Source of the DNA: DTU024 sp964518875
GTDB taxonomy: Bacteria; Bacillota; Clostridia; Christensenellales; Aristaeellaceae
Direction: 5' to 3'
Length of the DNA stretch: 64,000 nt
NCBI GenBank assembly: GCA_964518875.1
Contig: CAZFHI010000009.1
Span: 1 to 64,000, forward strand
Every line of letters starts with the position of its first letter. Position 1 is the stretch's first letter. Below the pieces are notes generated by a model, which was not told the origin of the DNA, did not search any database, and saw only the letters and a list, made by a program, of their open reading frames with translations. Positions 13,351 through 22,919 of this stretch are shown piece by piece. The translations under genes were made by a program, and so were the position numbers.

Positions 13351-16300
13351 TGTAAGACCTCCTTCTCCGGTCGATGTCAGCTTCTTCCACCACGTTTAAA
13401 ATGAGTTCTCTTAAACCATCGTTCTGTTTTTCTAATGTATCACGAACGGCATCAGTATTAACGCTTCCGGTTATGTTATATACAGGGCTGACTTTTATTT
13501 CCACCCCTTTTGAGTTGTTAACTGAATTGTCAGAAGTAATTACGCCTGTTGGTTGTTCAGTATGCAAGAAAATACGTCCGTCACACTCATAGGCCATAGG
13601 CCCAAGCACGCTTAGTATGTCGGCATTTTGATAAGCATCGACGCCGGCCTGTGCCACCTCTTTCATGGCATTAGCATATTGTTCTTGATTTTTTTCAGCA
13701 CCTATTATTAAACCTTGCATGTTAAAATCACTGATTTCTTCCATTACTTTAGAAGGACTTTGAATTTTCATTTTTGCATTGATAGCATCAATCGCAGCCT
13801 GTGCTACGCTTTCATAAGCTTCATAAACCTGACCTTTCATGCCTTCCGCTCCGTTAATCAAGCCTTGGATTGTGTCCTTTCCTGATTTGTAAGCGTCTTG
13901 ATACAGGTTCATTTGGCTTACTTTTGTTACGAGTTCCTGCTGAATATTTGCCATTTTTTCTGTGAAATCGGTTTCCATTTCAGCAACTGTAGCAGCAAAA
14001 GTTTCCTTGCCTTCACTTACTCTGGCGAAGGCTTCATTAATTTCAGTAATCTTTCCCGAGCTGCTGTTTACTATGCTTTGTAAGTGCTGAGCACTTTCTG
14101 CACTGCCGTCAGATAGCTGAGACACTAGCTCTTGAGCAACGCCCATTTCCTTTGCTTTTTGTAGGTTAGCGTTATAGCTATCCAGATAGGCCGCTTGCGC
14201 TTGTAGGGACGCTAGCATTTGGTCAGTATTCAGGGTTTTTTCAGGCTTCTGTAACTCGCTAAACAGCTTCAGCTGACCGCTTATGCTTGCGTAAGCGCTG
14301 TCGTATGCTTGGTCATACGCCGCAGCCAGCTCATCCATCTTGACCTTGGCTTGATCCACAGCATCCTGTATGGTTAAAGCTTGTTTTCCGACTTCTTCCG
14401 CTTTGTCGCCCAAATCAGATGCAGCCGCAGCTGCCTCTTTTGTTCTTTGTCGGACATACTCCATAATATCAGCTACGATTTGCGCACCATTCTCGTAACT
14501 GCTAAAGGTTTCAGTGAGCATTGTTTCGTATTCTGCTAAAGTGATACCGCCAACGGTGACACCGTCAACTAAATTTTGCAGAAATGCCTCTTGCACCTTT
14601 TGAGCTTCTGTTACCTCACCTTGATACTTCGCTACACCTGCGTTAGCCTCGTTCCAGCTCTCTCTGAATTTGGTAGAACCTTCGTCCAGATTTTCAAGAT
14701 CCCAGAAAAAGATTGCGGGGTTACCGGAGTAATCTATAGTTGTCCCGTGAAGCACACTCATCAGTTCGCTTGCGTCTTTCACTAGCTGCTTATGTTTGTT
14801 TACCTGCTCATCATAAGTAAGCGATTCATCATCCCATACGGAACCCATCGCTTTTCCGAGGTTATTAGCCTTATTGATTGCCTCATCGTAACCTCCACCG
14901 ATTATAGCAACAACTTCCTCCTGTTTCGCTTGCGCAGCCGCTAGCTCTATACTGCTCCGCTGTTCTTGTTTAATGGCTTCAGTATATGCTTTACTTTGCT
15001 TTGTTAGATTTTCATAGGCTTTTCCTCGAGCTTGATCACGCTCCATCTGAATTATGGTTTCAAGCGCAGCCACCTGTCTATCGAACGCCTCGGTTTCGTT
15101 ATCTGTTGCTGTAATCAAACCTTCTGATCGTTGTACTAACAGGGACTTCACCTCAGCAAGGCGTTCTTGCTTGGCTGCCAGCTCTTCGGTTGATAACTTC
15201 CCGCCATCGATTTCAGCCTTCAATTGCCGATATTCATCGATTAGGTCAAGTGAAACATTATGTTCGCTGATAGTCTTCATCAGACCACCATACTCTTCAT
15301 CGAGCTTTTCAAACGATATGCGGTTGTTGTCTATGTGATTTTTAAGCAATACGAATGCACCGCCTACAACCGCAAGAGCCGCAACGCCGCCTAATACCCA
15401 GCCTATGCCAGGAATAGCCGCTTTGAAAGCACCCATAGCAATTGTAGCTAGGTTTACAACGCCGGTGTAAGCTAAAATAGCACCCATCCCCAATACTAAG
15501 ATACCACCCATGGTTAGGATCGCTTGCGTTAGTTCTGGGTTTGCCTCCATCCAGTTTGTTATACCCGTTACTACATCAGTAATCTTCTGTGCTACATCTC
15601 CAATAACAGGTGTTAGGTGTTCGCCAAGGGTTACTTTTAGGTTTTCAAATGCGTTTTTCGCCAATTCCACTTTACTTTCAGTGGTGCCGTAACGCTTATT
15701 AGCTTCATCTTGTAGCGCCGTATTATCTCGCCATGCTTGGTTTGAGGTTTCAATCGCTCGGTTCATTAAATCACCGGAATTGGCAAGAGAAAGTAGCATG
15801 CGCTGTAAACGCACCTCACTAATACCCATCTCTTCAAGTATTACGGTTGCAGATTTGCCATGTCTTTCTATATCATTAAGACCAGTTATAAACCTCGCCA
15901 ATGCATTTGCGGCATCTTCGCCCCATGCTTTAGCAAAATCAGAACCTGCCATGCCCGCAATTCTTCCAAATTCTTGAATTCCATTGCCAGTTTTTACTGC
16001 CTTATCTAACTCGGTTATCAGCTTAGAAGCCGAAGATGAGCCTGCCTGTGCTTCTATACCAAGGGAGCTAATAGCAGCAGATAAGCCTAATATGTCAGCT
16101 TCGCTCATGCCGGCAAGGCTGGCACTTGCTGCCATACCCTGTGCCATGTCGATTATTTTTTGTTCTGTGGTTGCAAAGTTATTGCCTAAATCAACAGTTG
16201 CAGACGCTAAGCGTTCATAGTTGGAAGGATCCATTTGTGTTATATTAGCAAACTGCGCCAGCAGCATTGCCCCTTCCTCAGCAGTCATGGTAGTAGCGGT

Positions 16301-17104
16301 TGAAAGCTTGGCCATAACCTCTGTAAAGCTGGCAATATTTTCTTTTGCAACACCAAGTTGGCCTGCAGCTTCAGCTATTTCCGCTAATTCGTTAGCAGAA
16401 ACAGGAATAACTGTGCTCATTCGTTGGAACTCGTCAGCCATAGCCTGCAATTCCGAACGAGTTAAGTCACTTGTCTTATCAACTCCAGCCATGGCACTTT
16501 CAAAAGTAATGGCTGCTTGTGCAGATTCGCTAACAACATCAGCCAGCTGTTTAATCAATACTGTTACGCCCAAAGCCGTCAGCATGTTGTTAAGGCTTAT
16601 GACACTTTTATCTAAACTATAGCTCATCTCTTCCGCAGCTTGCGCTGCTTGTGTTTGGCTTTCAGCTAAGCCTTCAAGCTCCGTATCTAAGCGTTTGCTT
16701 TCATTGCTTAAATTTTTTGTGTCAATACCCGCTTTTTTTAACGATTCGTCCATGCTGTTTAGCTTATCTGTTTGCTGTGCAAGCGACGAGGTTGTTCTAT
16801 CGATTTGGTTTTGCTTTGCAAGAAGTCGATTTTGCATGGAGGCAGAGCTATCGCCGGTTTCTTTCATTTCGTTTTGAATATTGTCATATTGCTGTTTCAG
16901 CATTCCCAATTTCTTACGGGTAGCCTCAACTGCGTTCTGTTGCTTCCGGTAGGACGATATGTCCGCCTGTGTTCTGTTCAGCTTGTTTATTTCACTTTGC
17001 AGTTGTGCTACAGGGCTTTTCGCCCTTGCAAAGCTACTGTTAAATGAACTGCCTAATTCTGCTTGCAGACGAAATAAAGCTTCATATTCTTTCCTTCCAG
17101 CCAA
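13343..17104 (-). CDS. tail tape measure protein
   Basis: 1253 residues: the largest gene of the prophage. The N-terminal 150 residues are coiled coil (QIDRTTSSLAQQTDKLNSMD). A TP901-type tape measure core follows (about 175-500, EIAEAAGQLGVAKENIASF), then a hydrophobic stretch at about 525-590 with membrane-like helices, and long helical tails. It sets tail length and is ejected into the host envelope. Residues 661-691 (EGLITATDNETEAFDRQVAA onward) are closely repeated in the lysogeny-region membrane protein at 46465-46824. The ATG is preceded by AGGAGG. It follows the gpE' frameshift extension by 16 bases. Confidence 0.95.
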   Translation of the reverse strand: MAGRKEYEALFRLQAELGSSFNSSFARAKSPVAQLQSEINKLNRTQADISSYRKQQNAVEATRKKLGMLKQQYDNIQNEMKETGDSSASMQNRLLAKQNQIDRTTSSLAQQTDKLNSMDESLKKAGIDTKNLSNESKRLDTELEGLAESQTQAAQAAEEMSYSLDKSVISLNNMLTALGVTVLIKQLADVVSESAQAAITFESAMAGVDKTSDLTRSELQAMADEFQRMSTVIPVSANELAEIAEAAGQLGVAKENIASFTEVMAKLSTATTMTAEEGAMLLAQFANITQMDPSNYERLASATVDLGNNFATTEQKIIDMAQGMAASASLAGMSEADILGLSAAISSLGIEAQAGSSSASKLITELDKAVKTGNGIQEFGRIAGMAGSDFAKAWGEDAANALARFITGLNDIERHGKSATVILEEMGISEVRLQRMLLSLANSGDLMNRAIETSNQAWRDNTALQDEANKRYGTTESKVELAKNAFENLKVTLGEHLTPVIGDVAQKITDVVTGITNWMEANPELTQAILTMGGILVLGMGAILAYTGVVNLATIAMGAFKAAIPGIGWVLGGVAALAVVGGAFVLLKNHIDNNRISFEKLDEEYGGLMKTISEHNVSLDLIDEYRQLKAEIDGGKLSTEELAAKQERLAEVKSLLVQRSEGLITATDNETEAFDRQVAALETIIQMERDQARGKAYENLTKQSKAYTEAIKQEQRSSIELAAAQAKQEEVVAIIGGGYDEAINKANNLGKAMGSVWDDESLTYDEQVNKHKQLVKDASELMSVLHGTTIDYSGNPAIFFWDLENLDEGSTKFRESWNEANAGVAKYQGEVTEAQKVQEAFLQNLVDGVTVGGITLAEYETMLTETFSSYENGAQIVADIMEYVRQRTKEAAAAASDLGDKAEEVGKQALTIQDAVDQAKVKMDELAAAYDQAYDSAYASISGQLKLFSELQKPEKTLNTDQMLASLQAQAAYLDSYNANLQKAKEMGVAQELVSQLSDGSAESAQHLQSIVNSSSGKITEINEAFARVSEGKETFAATVAEMETDFTEKMANIQQELVTKVSQMNLYQDAYKSGKDTIQGLINGAEGMKGQVYEAYESVAQAAIDAINAKMKIQSPSKVMEEISDFNMQGLIIGAEKNQEQYANAMKEVAQAGVDAYQNADILSVLGPMAYECDGRIFLHTEQPTGVITSDNSVNNSKGVEIKVSPVYNITGSVNTDAVRDTLEKQNDGLRELILNVVEEADIDRRRRSYNA

Positions 17105-17120
17105 AAGCTCACCTCCTAGA

Positions 17121-17300
17121 TCATGTTTTTTGCGACTCGTATACTAAGTCGTTGCTGTCTGATATCCATTCACTTAACGCTTGCAAAGAGAGCGATAGCC
17201 AAAAATCAACCGGAGTTTGGTTGGTTCTGGCCATCAATAGACACTGTTTTCTTATCCAGTGCCCGCCGTCGCCTATCACGACTCCACATTTAGCAAAAAA
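17121..17300 (-). CDS. gpE' extension produced by -1 ribosomal frameshift
   Basis: The minus strand carries the slippery heptamer T TTT TTG at 17300-17294, in the proper frame near the end of gpE. A -1 shift there opens about 57 codons (AKCGVVIGDGGHWIRKQCLL and on to FWLSLSLQALSEWISDSNDL) ending at TGA 17121-17123. This fills the gap up to the tape measure ribosome binding site. P2-type phages make E and E+E' in this way, both acting as tape-measure chaperones. The tract has no start codon of its own with a ribosome site, which supports frameshifting. Confidence 0.85.
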   Translation of the reverse strand, partial: FFAKCGVVIGDGGHWIRKQCLLMARTNQTPVDFWLSLSLQALSEWISDSNDLVYESQKT

Positions 17301-17650
17301 CGCCTTGCGGCACCTCGGATAGCATTAAATTCACGCAAACTCATGTATTCAAAAGCATCTGTACCAATTTCTTCAGTACAAGCTTTGCTAGCCATATGTG
17401 CAAGATAGTCTCCATTAAACTCCGGCACAATTACAGTAATGCCCTTCCTTGCTAAATCACGCTCAATTTGTAATGTGTCCGCACCTGTCAAACTCTCAAA
17501 ATCGAAGGTTAGGCTTTCATACTCCTTACCGTTGTAGCTAAACGGTTGCTTGAACACATGGGTAAAAATATCTACAGCATTATCAGTCGCATCTGTTTTA
17601 GCCATTTCTAATTCTTCATCATTTAAATACTTCAATTCTTGCTTTGCCAT
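17276..17650 (-). CDS. tail assembly chaperone gpE
   Basis: About 124 residues from ATG 17650 (AAAGGAG upstream). The N-terminal part includes a beta-rich region (PFSYNGKEYESLTFDFESLT) and the C-terminal part the helical FNAIRGAARRFLL, typical of phage tail assembly chaperones located between tube and tape measure. It is the short product; a -1 frameshift at T TTT TTG five codons before its stop makes the long gpE+E' product. It acts by coating the tape measure while the tube polymerises. Confidence 0.85.
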   Translation of the reverse strand: MAKQELKYLNDEELEMAKTDATDNAVDIFTHVFKQPFSYNGKEYESLTFDFESLTGADTLQIERDLARKGITVIVPEFNGDYLAHMASKACTEEIGTDAFEYMSLREFNAIRGAARRFLLNVES

Positions 17651-17668
17651 AATTACTCCTTTCAAAAT

Positions 17669-17694
17669 AACTCCCGGTGTTATTGCCGGGAGTT
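17669..17694 (-). terminator. intra-operon hairpin after the tube gene
   Basis: A perfect 9-bp stem AACTCCCGG/CCGGGAGTT with an 8-base loop is followed by ATTTT on the minus strand. It lies between the tail tube stop and the gpE ribosome site. It probably works as a partial terminator or 3' stabiliser that keeps sheath and tube mRNA in excess over chaperone and tape measure. Confidence 0.55.
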
Positions 17695-17706
17695 GTTATT
17701 TTCTGG

Positions 17707-18222
17707 TTATTTTCCTAATGCGGAACGAACTTCTTTCATGTAATCTACACCGTTTATTTTACAAATGTAGTTGTATGGATCAAGCTCCCATAGTTGTTTT
17801 TTACCTTTGTATGCAGCGTAATAATATATTGCATATTCACCGCTTGCATCTGCAGGAGAGGCAGGTGCAACGCCGCCTACTGTTAGGGTCTTAGGTATTA
17901 CCACCATTACATATTTAGTTGCAACTACTTCGCTGCGTGCGGCAACCTTATTCCACTGCTGCTCTGCAACTCTTAGGTCTATGTTATGTTTTACCGGCGC
18001 AATCAGATTAACTGCCGCATCGGTTGCGGATAAAAAGTCAAGCCTTAACGTCATGGTATCCATCATACCTTTAAGTACAGCTTCGGTGTTGCCAGCAACT
18101 CCTGCACCGCTTATGGTTTGCGTTAAAAACTTAATGTCGGGTAGTGTCGCCTTAGCTACGCCGAGTAATTCACGGCTATTTCTATATACCGTAAAATCGA
18201 TATAAGCTTCTGTTCTTTTCAT
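17707..18222 (-). CDS. major tail tube protein (gpFII)
   Basis: 171 residues matching the contractile-tail tube family (P2 FII): EAYIDFTVYRNSRELLGVAK at the N-terminus and VVIPKTLTVGGVAPASPADA in the C-terminal half. It forms the inner tube through which DNA passes. AAGGAGG lies before the start, 10 bases after the sheath stop. Confidence 0.92.
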   Translation of the reverse strand: MKRTEAYIDFTVYRNSRELLGVAKATLPDIKFLTQTISGAGVAGNTEAVLKGMMDTMTLRLDFLSATDAAVNLIAPVKHNIDLRVAEQQWNKVAARSEVVATKYVMVVIPKTLTVGGVAPASPADASGEYAIYYYAAYKGKKQLWELDPYNYICKINGVDYMKEVRSALGK

Positions 18223-18232
18223 ATTATCCTCC

Positions 18233-19651
18233 TTATTGGAACGCTTCTGTTAGGTAGCTGATGTCATATTCTAACGTGAAGTTGATCTCTTGCGCCGGAC
18301 TCGGTGGGGTGAGGTATACATGGAATTTCACAATCCCTTGCATAAGGTTAGTCGGAGGGTTCTCTTCCTCCAGCATTTCAACACGACCACCTAGGATATA
18401 GCCGCTACCGGTTAGGCCGTTCAGCCAGATATTAAGCATGTCAACTATGTTATCTATTACTAATCGGTTCATAGGCATATCGACATAGTTCCAGCAAGTC
18501 TGGATTGTTGTATTGCGTACCCAGTCAAACATACGGCTTACGCATATCAGGTTATCCTTAACATCGTTGTTAGTAGGATAACAAGCTGTATAGTTGCCCC
18601 AAGCTTTCCAGCCGCCCATAAAATTGAGAGCAGTTACAACGCCTTGAGCGTTCAATACATTAGCTTGATCAAGCGTTAGATTAACTTCGTTATTTTCTCC
18701 GTTAATAATGCCATCGATTAGTAATGTTTTATTGCTCGGGCTGACATAAGGTGCATTGAAATTAGCGTCAGTTACAGCCATAAGAGCCGCTAAATGAGTG
18801 GATAGGTGATAGGTTTTTCCGCCAAACGTAGCTTTAGGCCAGCATAATATCTGGTTTTCATCAACCAAACTGTTGTTATTTTTGTATTCCAGCACATCGC
18901 TGTAAGCTTTAGCTCCAGTAGCACCGCTCGGAATATCGATAATAGCTTTAGAGCTAAACATACCATTGATGCCACCTGCCTTTGCTGCCATCACAGCAGC
19001 TACAGCCTTATCTTCAGAGAACTTAGGAGCAACAATTAAGTCGGGGATAATTCCAAGATTTGTAGCACATAGTTCGATAGATTCCATGCCGATAGCTACT
19101 TGATTTGGCAGAATAGCAGCAGGGGTAACCTTTGTGTATCCTACATTTAGCTGAACAGCTTCATAAGCTCCGCCCGATGGCAGAAGTTCTATAACTGCCT
19201 CACTATCAGTATATGTCACTATGTAGTCTGTGTTCTTTACATAAGCTTCGTCAGTTCCTCCGGCAGGTTTTACTACCAACAAGTCATCATCGATAGTTTC
19301 TGGCGGCAGGATAATCTTTTTGTTGATTACGTCTAAATCCGCCGCTACAACGGGTGCTTTGTGTGTTGCAGGGTCAAGCAAATTGACGAGTATCACGGGT
19401 TGCATGCTATAGAGCGCAAAGTATGCAAACGCAAACTCGCAAAGGGTATAGTTCTCCCAATCGTCCGAATAGCCAAACCTCTCTCTAAATTCATTCCAAC
19501 CGGTAATGCGAACTGGCACACCTACAGGTGCGGGGTTTTTAGCACTCTGGATTGGGGCTGTTCCGATTACAAACGGGATTCCTGTAGCGGCAACGACAGG
19601 CGCACCAATGCTGGTTGCCTTCTCGTTAACAAAAACGCCATGTTTTGCCAT
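18233..19651 (-). CDS. contractile tail sheath protein (gpFI)
   Basis: 472 residues of the phage tail sheath family. It begins KHGVFVNEKATSIGAPV, which matches the conserved N-terminal arm, and ends in the conserved C-terminal domain (NIWLNGLTGSGYILGGRVEM, PAQEINFTLEYDI). The sheath contracts to drive the tube through the host envelope. Together with gpFII it makes this a myovirus-type tail. Confidence 0.95.
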   Translation of the reverse strand: MAKHGVFVNEKATSIGAPVVAATGIPFVIGTAPIQSAKNPAPVGVPVRITGWNEFRERFGYSDDWENYTLCEFAFAYFALYSMQPVILVNLLDPATHKAPVVAADLDVINKKIILPPETIDDDLLVVKPAGGTDEAYVKNTDYIVTYTDSEAVIELLPSGGAYEAVQLNVGYTKVTPAAILPNQVAIGMESIELCATNLGIIPDLIVAPKFSEDKAVAAVMAAKAGGINGMFSSKAIIDIPSGATGAKAYSDVLEYKNNNSLVDENQILCWPKATFGGKTYHLSTHLAALMAVTDANFNAPYVSPSNKTLLIDGIINGENNEVNLTLDQANVLNAQGVVTALNFMGGWKAWGNYTACYPTNNDVKDNLICVSRMFDWVRNTTIQTCWNYVDMPMNRLVIDNIVDMLNIWLNGLTGSGYILGGRVEMLEEENPPTNLMQGIVKFHVYLTPPSPAQEINFTLEYDISYLTEAFQ

Positions 19652-19665
19652 TGTTTTTCCTCCTT

Positions 19666-20004
19666 TTAGGCTTTATTAGCCAATTCCTTATAAGTTTTCG
19701 CAAGATAACCATCATTGTTCTTAAGCGCAGCTCTTGCTTCGCCTATTTGTTCATCAGCAATCAGCATATGCTTAATCCTAGGTTCTAATTTAATCTTGTT
19801 ATATATGTTCTTATCATTCGCATCAAAAACCGCATTTTCAGAAATAAGTCCCCTTATGGTAGGGCCGATGTAAACAAAAAAGCTCGCTTTAGGTGCGGGC
19901 TTTTTAATGTTTGTTTTAGTTGCTATTTTAATTTCTGCATGTTTATCTTCGACTGTTTCTTTTTTTGCAGTTTCTTTAGCCACATTACTTTTCTTTATAG
20001 CCAT
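19666..20004 (-). CDS. hypothetical protein between tail terminator and sheath
   Basis: 112 residues: a lysine-rich N-terminal third (KKSNVAKETAKKETVEDKHA), then a compact part (SFFVYIGPTIRGLISENAVF) and helical C-terminus. Proteins of this size and pattern occur just upstream of the sheath gene in many Firmicutes contractile-tail prophages. It overlaps the previous gene by ten bases. The function is unknown; a tail-completion role is inferred from position. Confidence 0.6.
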   Translation of the reverse strand: MAIKKSNVAKETAKKETVEDKHAEIKIATKTNIKKPAPKASFFVYIGPTIRGLISENAVFDANDKNIYNKIKLEPRIKHMLIADEQIGEARAALKNNDGYLAKTYKELANKA

Positions 20005-20489
20005 AGTTCTTTAACCTCCCTTTTCACTGGTGGCAGTTTCCACACTGTCGCCATTTCGGCCAAGTAATAAGGTGCTGTATCATCTGGATAAATCATTATC
20101 TCCAATCCTTCGCTTAAGTCCAGGGTATAGCTCTCTATAACCACATAGCGTAATAGTTCAACGCGCAGTCTTTCTATAAGATTTAACAGCGCCATACCTC
20201 CCTCTTCCTCGTTCTCGTGGTATACACAAAATATGGAGCGTATGACAGCGATACTTTCCAGTTTTTCTCCTGGACTTTGTTGATCTCTCCCCGTAATTAC
20301 GCTATGAATGATATAGGGTGCTTTTTTGTCGCTAGCTTTCATCTCCGGCAATCTTGTCAAATAGACTTTGGCTGCACGAGGAGCAGGTTCTTCTAAGTCT
20401 GTTTTTTGTCTCCTAACAGGTAGTATTAAATCTCCCGTAGCTTTTTCAGTGAACGCCTTAAGGGCTTCAAGTAATCCATTCTTTGTCAT
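19995..20489 (-). CDS. putative tail terminator protein
   Basis: 164 residues, with the helical and beta alternation and location (after gpZ-like and before the sheath) of tail terminator or completion proteins that cap the tail tube before head joining. The segment GMALLNLIERLRVELLRYVV is a conserved-looking helix. Sequence families in this slot are very divergent, so the call rests mostly on gene order. Confidence 0.6.
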   Translation of the reverse strand: MTKNGLLEALKAFTEKATGDLILPVRRQKTDLEEPAPRAAKVYLTRLPEMKASDKKAPYIIHSVITGRDQQSPGEKLESIAVIRSIFCVYHENEEEGGMALLNLIERLRVELLRYVVIESYTLDLSEGLEIMIYPDDTAPYYLAEMATVWKLPPVKREVKELWL

Positions 20490-20492
20490 GCA

Positions 20493-21035
20493 TTACCCTC
20501 CTAAAATCCTGTTTAGTTCATGCTCAAAGCGTCTTTCGTATGTTTCTTGCATGACCTCGACCATCTTATCTGCCACTTTTTCATTCTGCATCATATGGCC
20601 GGTTGAAGGTCCAAACAGTTTCTTAATAGGAAATCTAGCAGGTGTTAGTCGGGTATATACATTTGGTGAAGATCCTAGTGTTGCTATAAATGAGTTTCTT
20701 AAGACAGCACCGCCAGAGCTTTTCATAGCTTTTGCAAAAATCCCGCTTGCGGAACGTTTTACATTGAATTGTATCAGAGGTATAACACTTCCGGCATATC
20801 TAATTGTAATACTCGCTAAACCTTGTGTCTTAACCGACTCTTTTGTTTTACCTCGGAACTGTGCAGGGGTAATATGATATTCAGCTGTTACCAATTTGCC
20901 CGCTTGCGTTCTTCCAGATTGAGCGGCTCGCTGCATAGCACGCCCGCTTGCTTGCTGTACCTGTTTTGGTATAGAAGACAGCAAGGCGGCTATACGTTCA
21001 AGCGAAATACCACTTTCATGAACCTTTATGCTCAT
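20493..21035 (-). CDS. tail completion protein, gpZ/HK97-gp10-like
   Basis: 180 residues resembling prophage minor tail protein Z: a helical N-terminus (SIPKQVQQASGRAMQRAAQS) followed by a beta-rich part containing SITIRYAGSVIPLIQFNVKR. These proteins complete the head-proximal end of the tail. The four-base ATGA overlap with the upstream gene shows translational coupling. Confidence 0.75.
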   Translation of the reverse strand: MSIKVHESGISLERIAALLSSIPKQVQQASGRAMQRAAQSGRTQAGKLVTAEYHITPAQFRGKTKESVKTQGLASITIRYAGSVIPLIQFNVKRSASGIFAKAMKSSGGAVLRNSFIATLGSSPNVYTRLTPARFPIKKLFGPSTGHMMQNEKVADKMVEVMQETYERRFEHELNRILGG

Positions 21036-21403
21036 TCATCTAACGCCTCCAGTTCCAATGTAATCATTCCCATGGTGTTAGCACTGGTAATTATGTAGTA
21101 TGTTTGAAAAAAATCAGATGTTTCGCTGATATACAGCTTAGTCCCTTTCTGGGGTACAATACCGTTTAGATATTTTTCAGCAACATGTACAGTTGCGTTC
21201 ACACGGAATATTCCTTCGCCGTAATCATCTTTTAATTGGCGTCTGTCTTTTTCGCGTGCTTTTGTTATTACTATTGGTATACCTAAACCATCAGCGCCTT
21301 CATAGGTGACGCCCTCATATTTAACCCTGCGTAATTCTGCAAACTCTTGAGGATTGCAGAACACGTCTGAGTTATCTTTCGCCACCATAACCTTAAAGCT
21401 CAT
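21032..21403 (-). CDS. putative head-tail connector/stopper
   Basis: 123 residues, beta-rich, including KLYISETSDFFQTYYIITSA. The slot between the HeH-domain protein and gpZ is where head-completion or stopper proteins (lambda FII-like function) are found. Four-base overlaps on both sides tie it into the head-tail joining unit. The family is not recognisable by eye. Confidence 0.55.
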   Translation of the reverse strand: MSFKVMVAKDNSDVFCNPQEFAELRRVKYEGVTYEGADGLGIPIVITKAREKDRRQLKDDYGEGIFRVNATVHVAEKYLNGIVPQKGTKLYISETSDFFQTYYIITSANTMGMITLELEALDE

Positions 21404-21813
21404 TCTACCACTGGGCTATCAACGCTCAGGTCGGGCACTTGCCCTGGTTCTTCATCGACTGCCTCGTCATCATTGGCAGGAGTATCAAAGTAATTGTCCA
21501 GAGCATCCACCATTTGCTGTTTAGTGATGCCTTCCTCATATGGCAGTTCGAACTCGTCCATTAGCGCTTTCAATTCGTCTGCACGGTTCTTCATGCTGTA
21601 TTCAGGACGAGTATCTGTACTCTCCGGCAGCTGCGCCTGGCTTTGTAATTTCAAGTCGCTTTCGACAATGACGGCTACTCCAAGCTCAATCAGACGTTCA
21701 GCCTCGGCGTTACTAACTTCAATTTGCGGATGTTGCTTCGTGATGAGGGTCACGCTCTTGCTGCCTTCCGGCCGGTAGCCATAGCTACCGGCGATAATTT
21801 TGATACTTTTCAT
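21400..21813 (-). CDS. phage protein with HeH/LEM-like domain
   Basis: 137 residues. The first 55 are a small beta domain (SIKIIAGSYGYRPEGSKSVT), followed by a HeH/LEM-like helix-extended-helix motif at about 80-112 (NRADELKALMDEFELPYEEG, then ITKQQMVDALDNYF) and an acidic tail. HeH domains are common in phage head-joining proteins downstream of the capsid gene and may bind DNA at the portal. It follows the major capsid gene by 20 bases. Confidence 0.7.
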   Translation of the reverse strand: MKSIKIIAGSYGYRPEGSKSVTLITKQHPQIEVSNAEAERLIELGVAVIVESDLKLQSQAQLPESTDTRPEYSMKNRADELKALMDEFELPYEEGITKQQMVDALDNYFDTPANDDEAVDEEPGQVPDLSVDSPVVE

Positions 21814-21833
21814 TATTCTATCCTTTCTGTTTA

Positions 21834-22901
21834 TCAGACTACGTTTGCCGCATAGGAATAGGGCAGGAAATTGCGGGGTACGGGCAGAGGACGAGCCGCT
21901 ATGCGTAGTTTGCGGATATCATTATCACGATTCGCTACATACTTAGGCACACGGGGCATGGCGAAAGTATGGAAATTCTCGTCAGGCTCAAGCTGTGTTA
22001 CTGCGCCATACAGCAGACGGCCACAATTGGGGGCAGTCACCAGCGCTGAAGTAGTGGGGAAGTAGGGTGTCGTAACGCCTGCTTCATTCTCGAAGGTTTC
22101 ATATACGGACCAGACGTCAAGTCTGAATCCACCGAAGTTCAGCACGCCAAGCCACGCTACGCCAGGATATCTCACAGCAGGAGCGATATTGCCAAATTCC
22201 ATACGACGGTTATCGAGAAGTTTCTGTACTAGCTCAATTTTAACAATTTCTGCAGCAGCCGTTGAACCAAGCACTAAATCGGCGGCTTCTAGGCCACGCA
22301 TGGATAGACTCTGACACATGGCGGTTACATCGCCGAAGAAGTCGCCAGCTGCTAAGTTCCACTTGTTGGCAACAGTGTAGACATGGTCGCTAGCAGTGCC
22401 TTCGTAGAACTTAAGCTGTCTTGTACGGCCGACTTCTTTATCGTCTACATATTCAGTTACACTCACGCCGTTGTTGATTAGTACTTGCGCACACATCCAC
22501 TCCTCGCGGCGTGCAATACGTGCGTCTAGGTCTTCTAAATCTTTCATATGCAGTGCTTGAGCACGTTCTGCGGCGGGCTTGTCTGAGAACATAGCCTCAC
22601 CAAATCCCCGCTGGTTCAGTTGATCAATTGTAAGTAAGCGTGAAGGCGCTACCTTAGGTGGGATGAACTCCAAGGCTTCGAATTCGTCACGTGCTACAGG
22701 GATATCACCTTGTTTATCGGCAACAAATACGGCCATTTTCTGGTTTCCGCCTTCATATTCAAGTAATACTTTGTTGCTATTAAAAATATCGCCGGCACCG
22801 GTCGGGAAATATCTGTCCTTGAAAAAGGTTTGCGTTGGTGTAATTTCCCTAACCATGCCAATCATGGTATAAGTGTCAAAAAGGTTAACGTTGTTAGGCA
22901 T
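21834..22901 (-). CDS. major capsid protein E
   Basis: 355 residues of the lambda gpE family: the N-terminal NLFDTYTMIGMVREITPTQT, FLKDRYFP-like FFKDRYFPTGAGDIF, and near the C-terminus FAMPRVPKYVANRDNDIRKL. It builds the icosahedral shell together with the decoration protein encoded just upstream. AGGAGG-rich leader sequence suggests strong translation. Confidence 0.93.
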   Translation of the reverse strand: MPNNVNLFDTYTMIGMVREITPTQTFFKDRYFPTGAGDIFNSNKVLLEYEGGNQKMAVFVADKQGDIPVARDEFEALEFIPPKVAPSRLLTIDQLNQRGFGEAMFSDKPAAERAQALHMKDLEDLDARIARREEWMCAQVLINNGVSVTEYVDDKEVGRTRQLKFYEGTASDHVYTVANKWNLAAGDFFGDVTAMCQSLSMRGLEAADLVLGSTAAAEIVKIELVQKLLDNRRMEFGNIAPAVRYPGVAWLGVLNFGGFRLDVWSVYETFENEAGVTTPYFPTTSALVTAPNCGRLLYGAVTQLEPDENFHTFAMPRVPKYVANRDNDIRKLRIAARPLPVPRNFLPYSYAANVV

Positions 22902-22919
22902 TGTTTCTTTCCTCCTCGA

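Noticed and set aside
16221..16622. Plus-strand frames opposite the tape measure gene
   Set aside because: They follow from the codon bias of the long minus-strand gene and have no ribosome sites.
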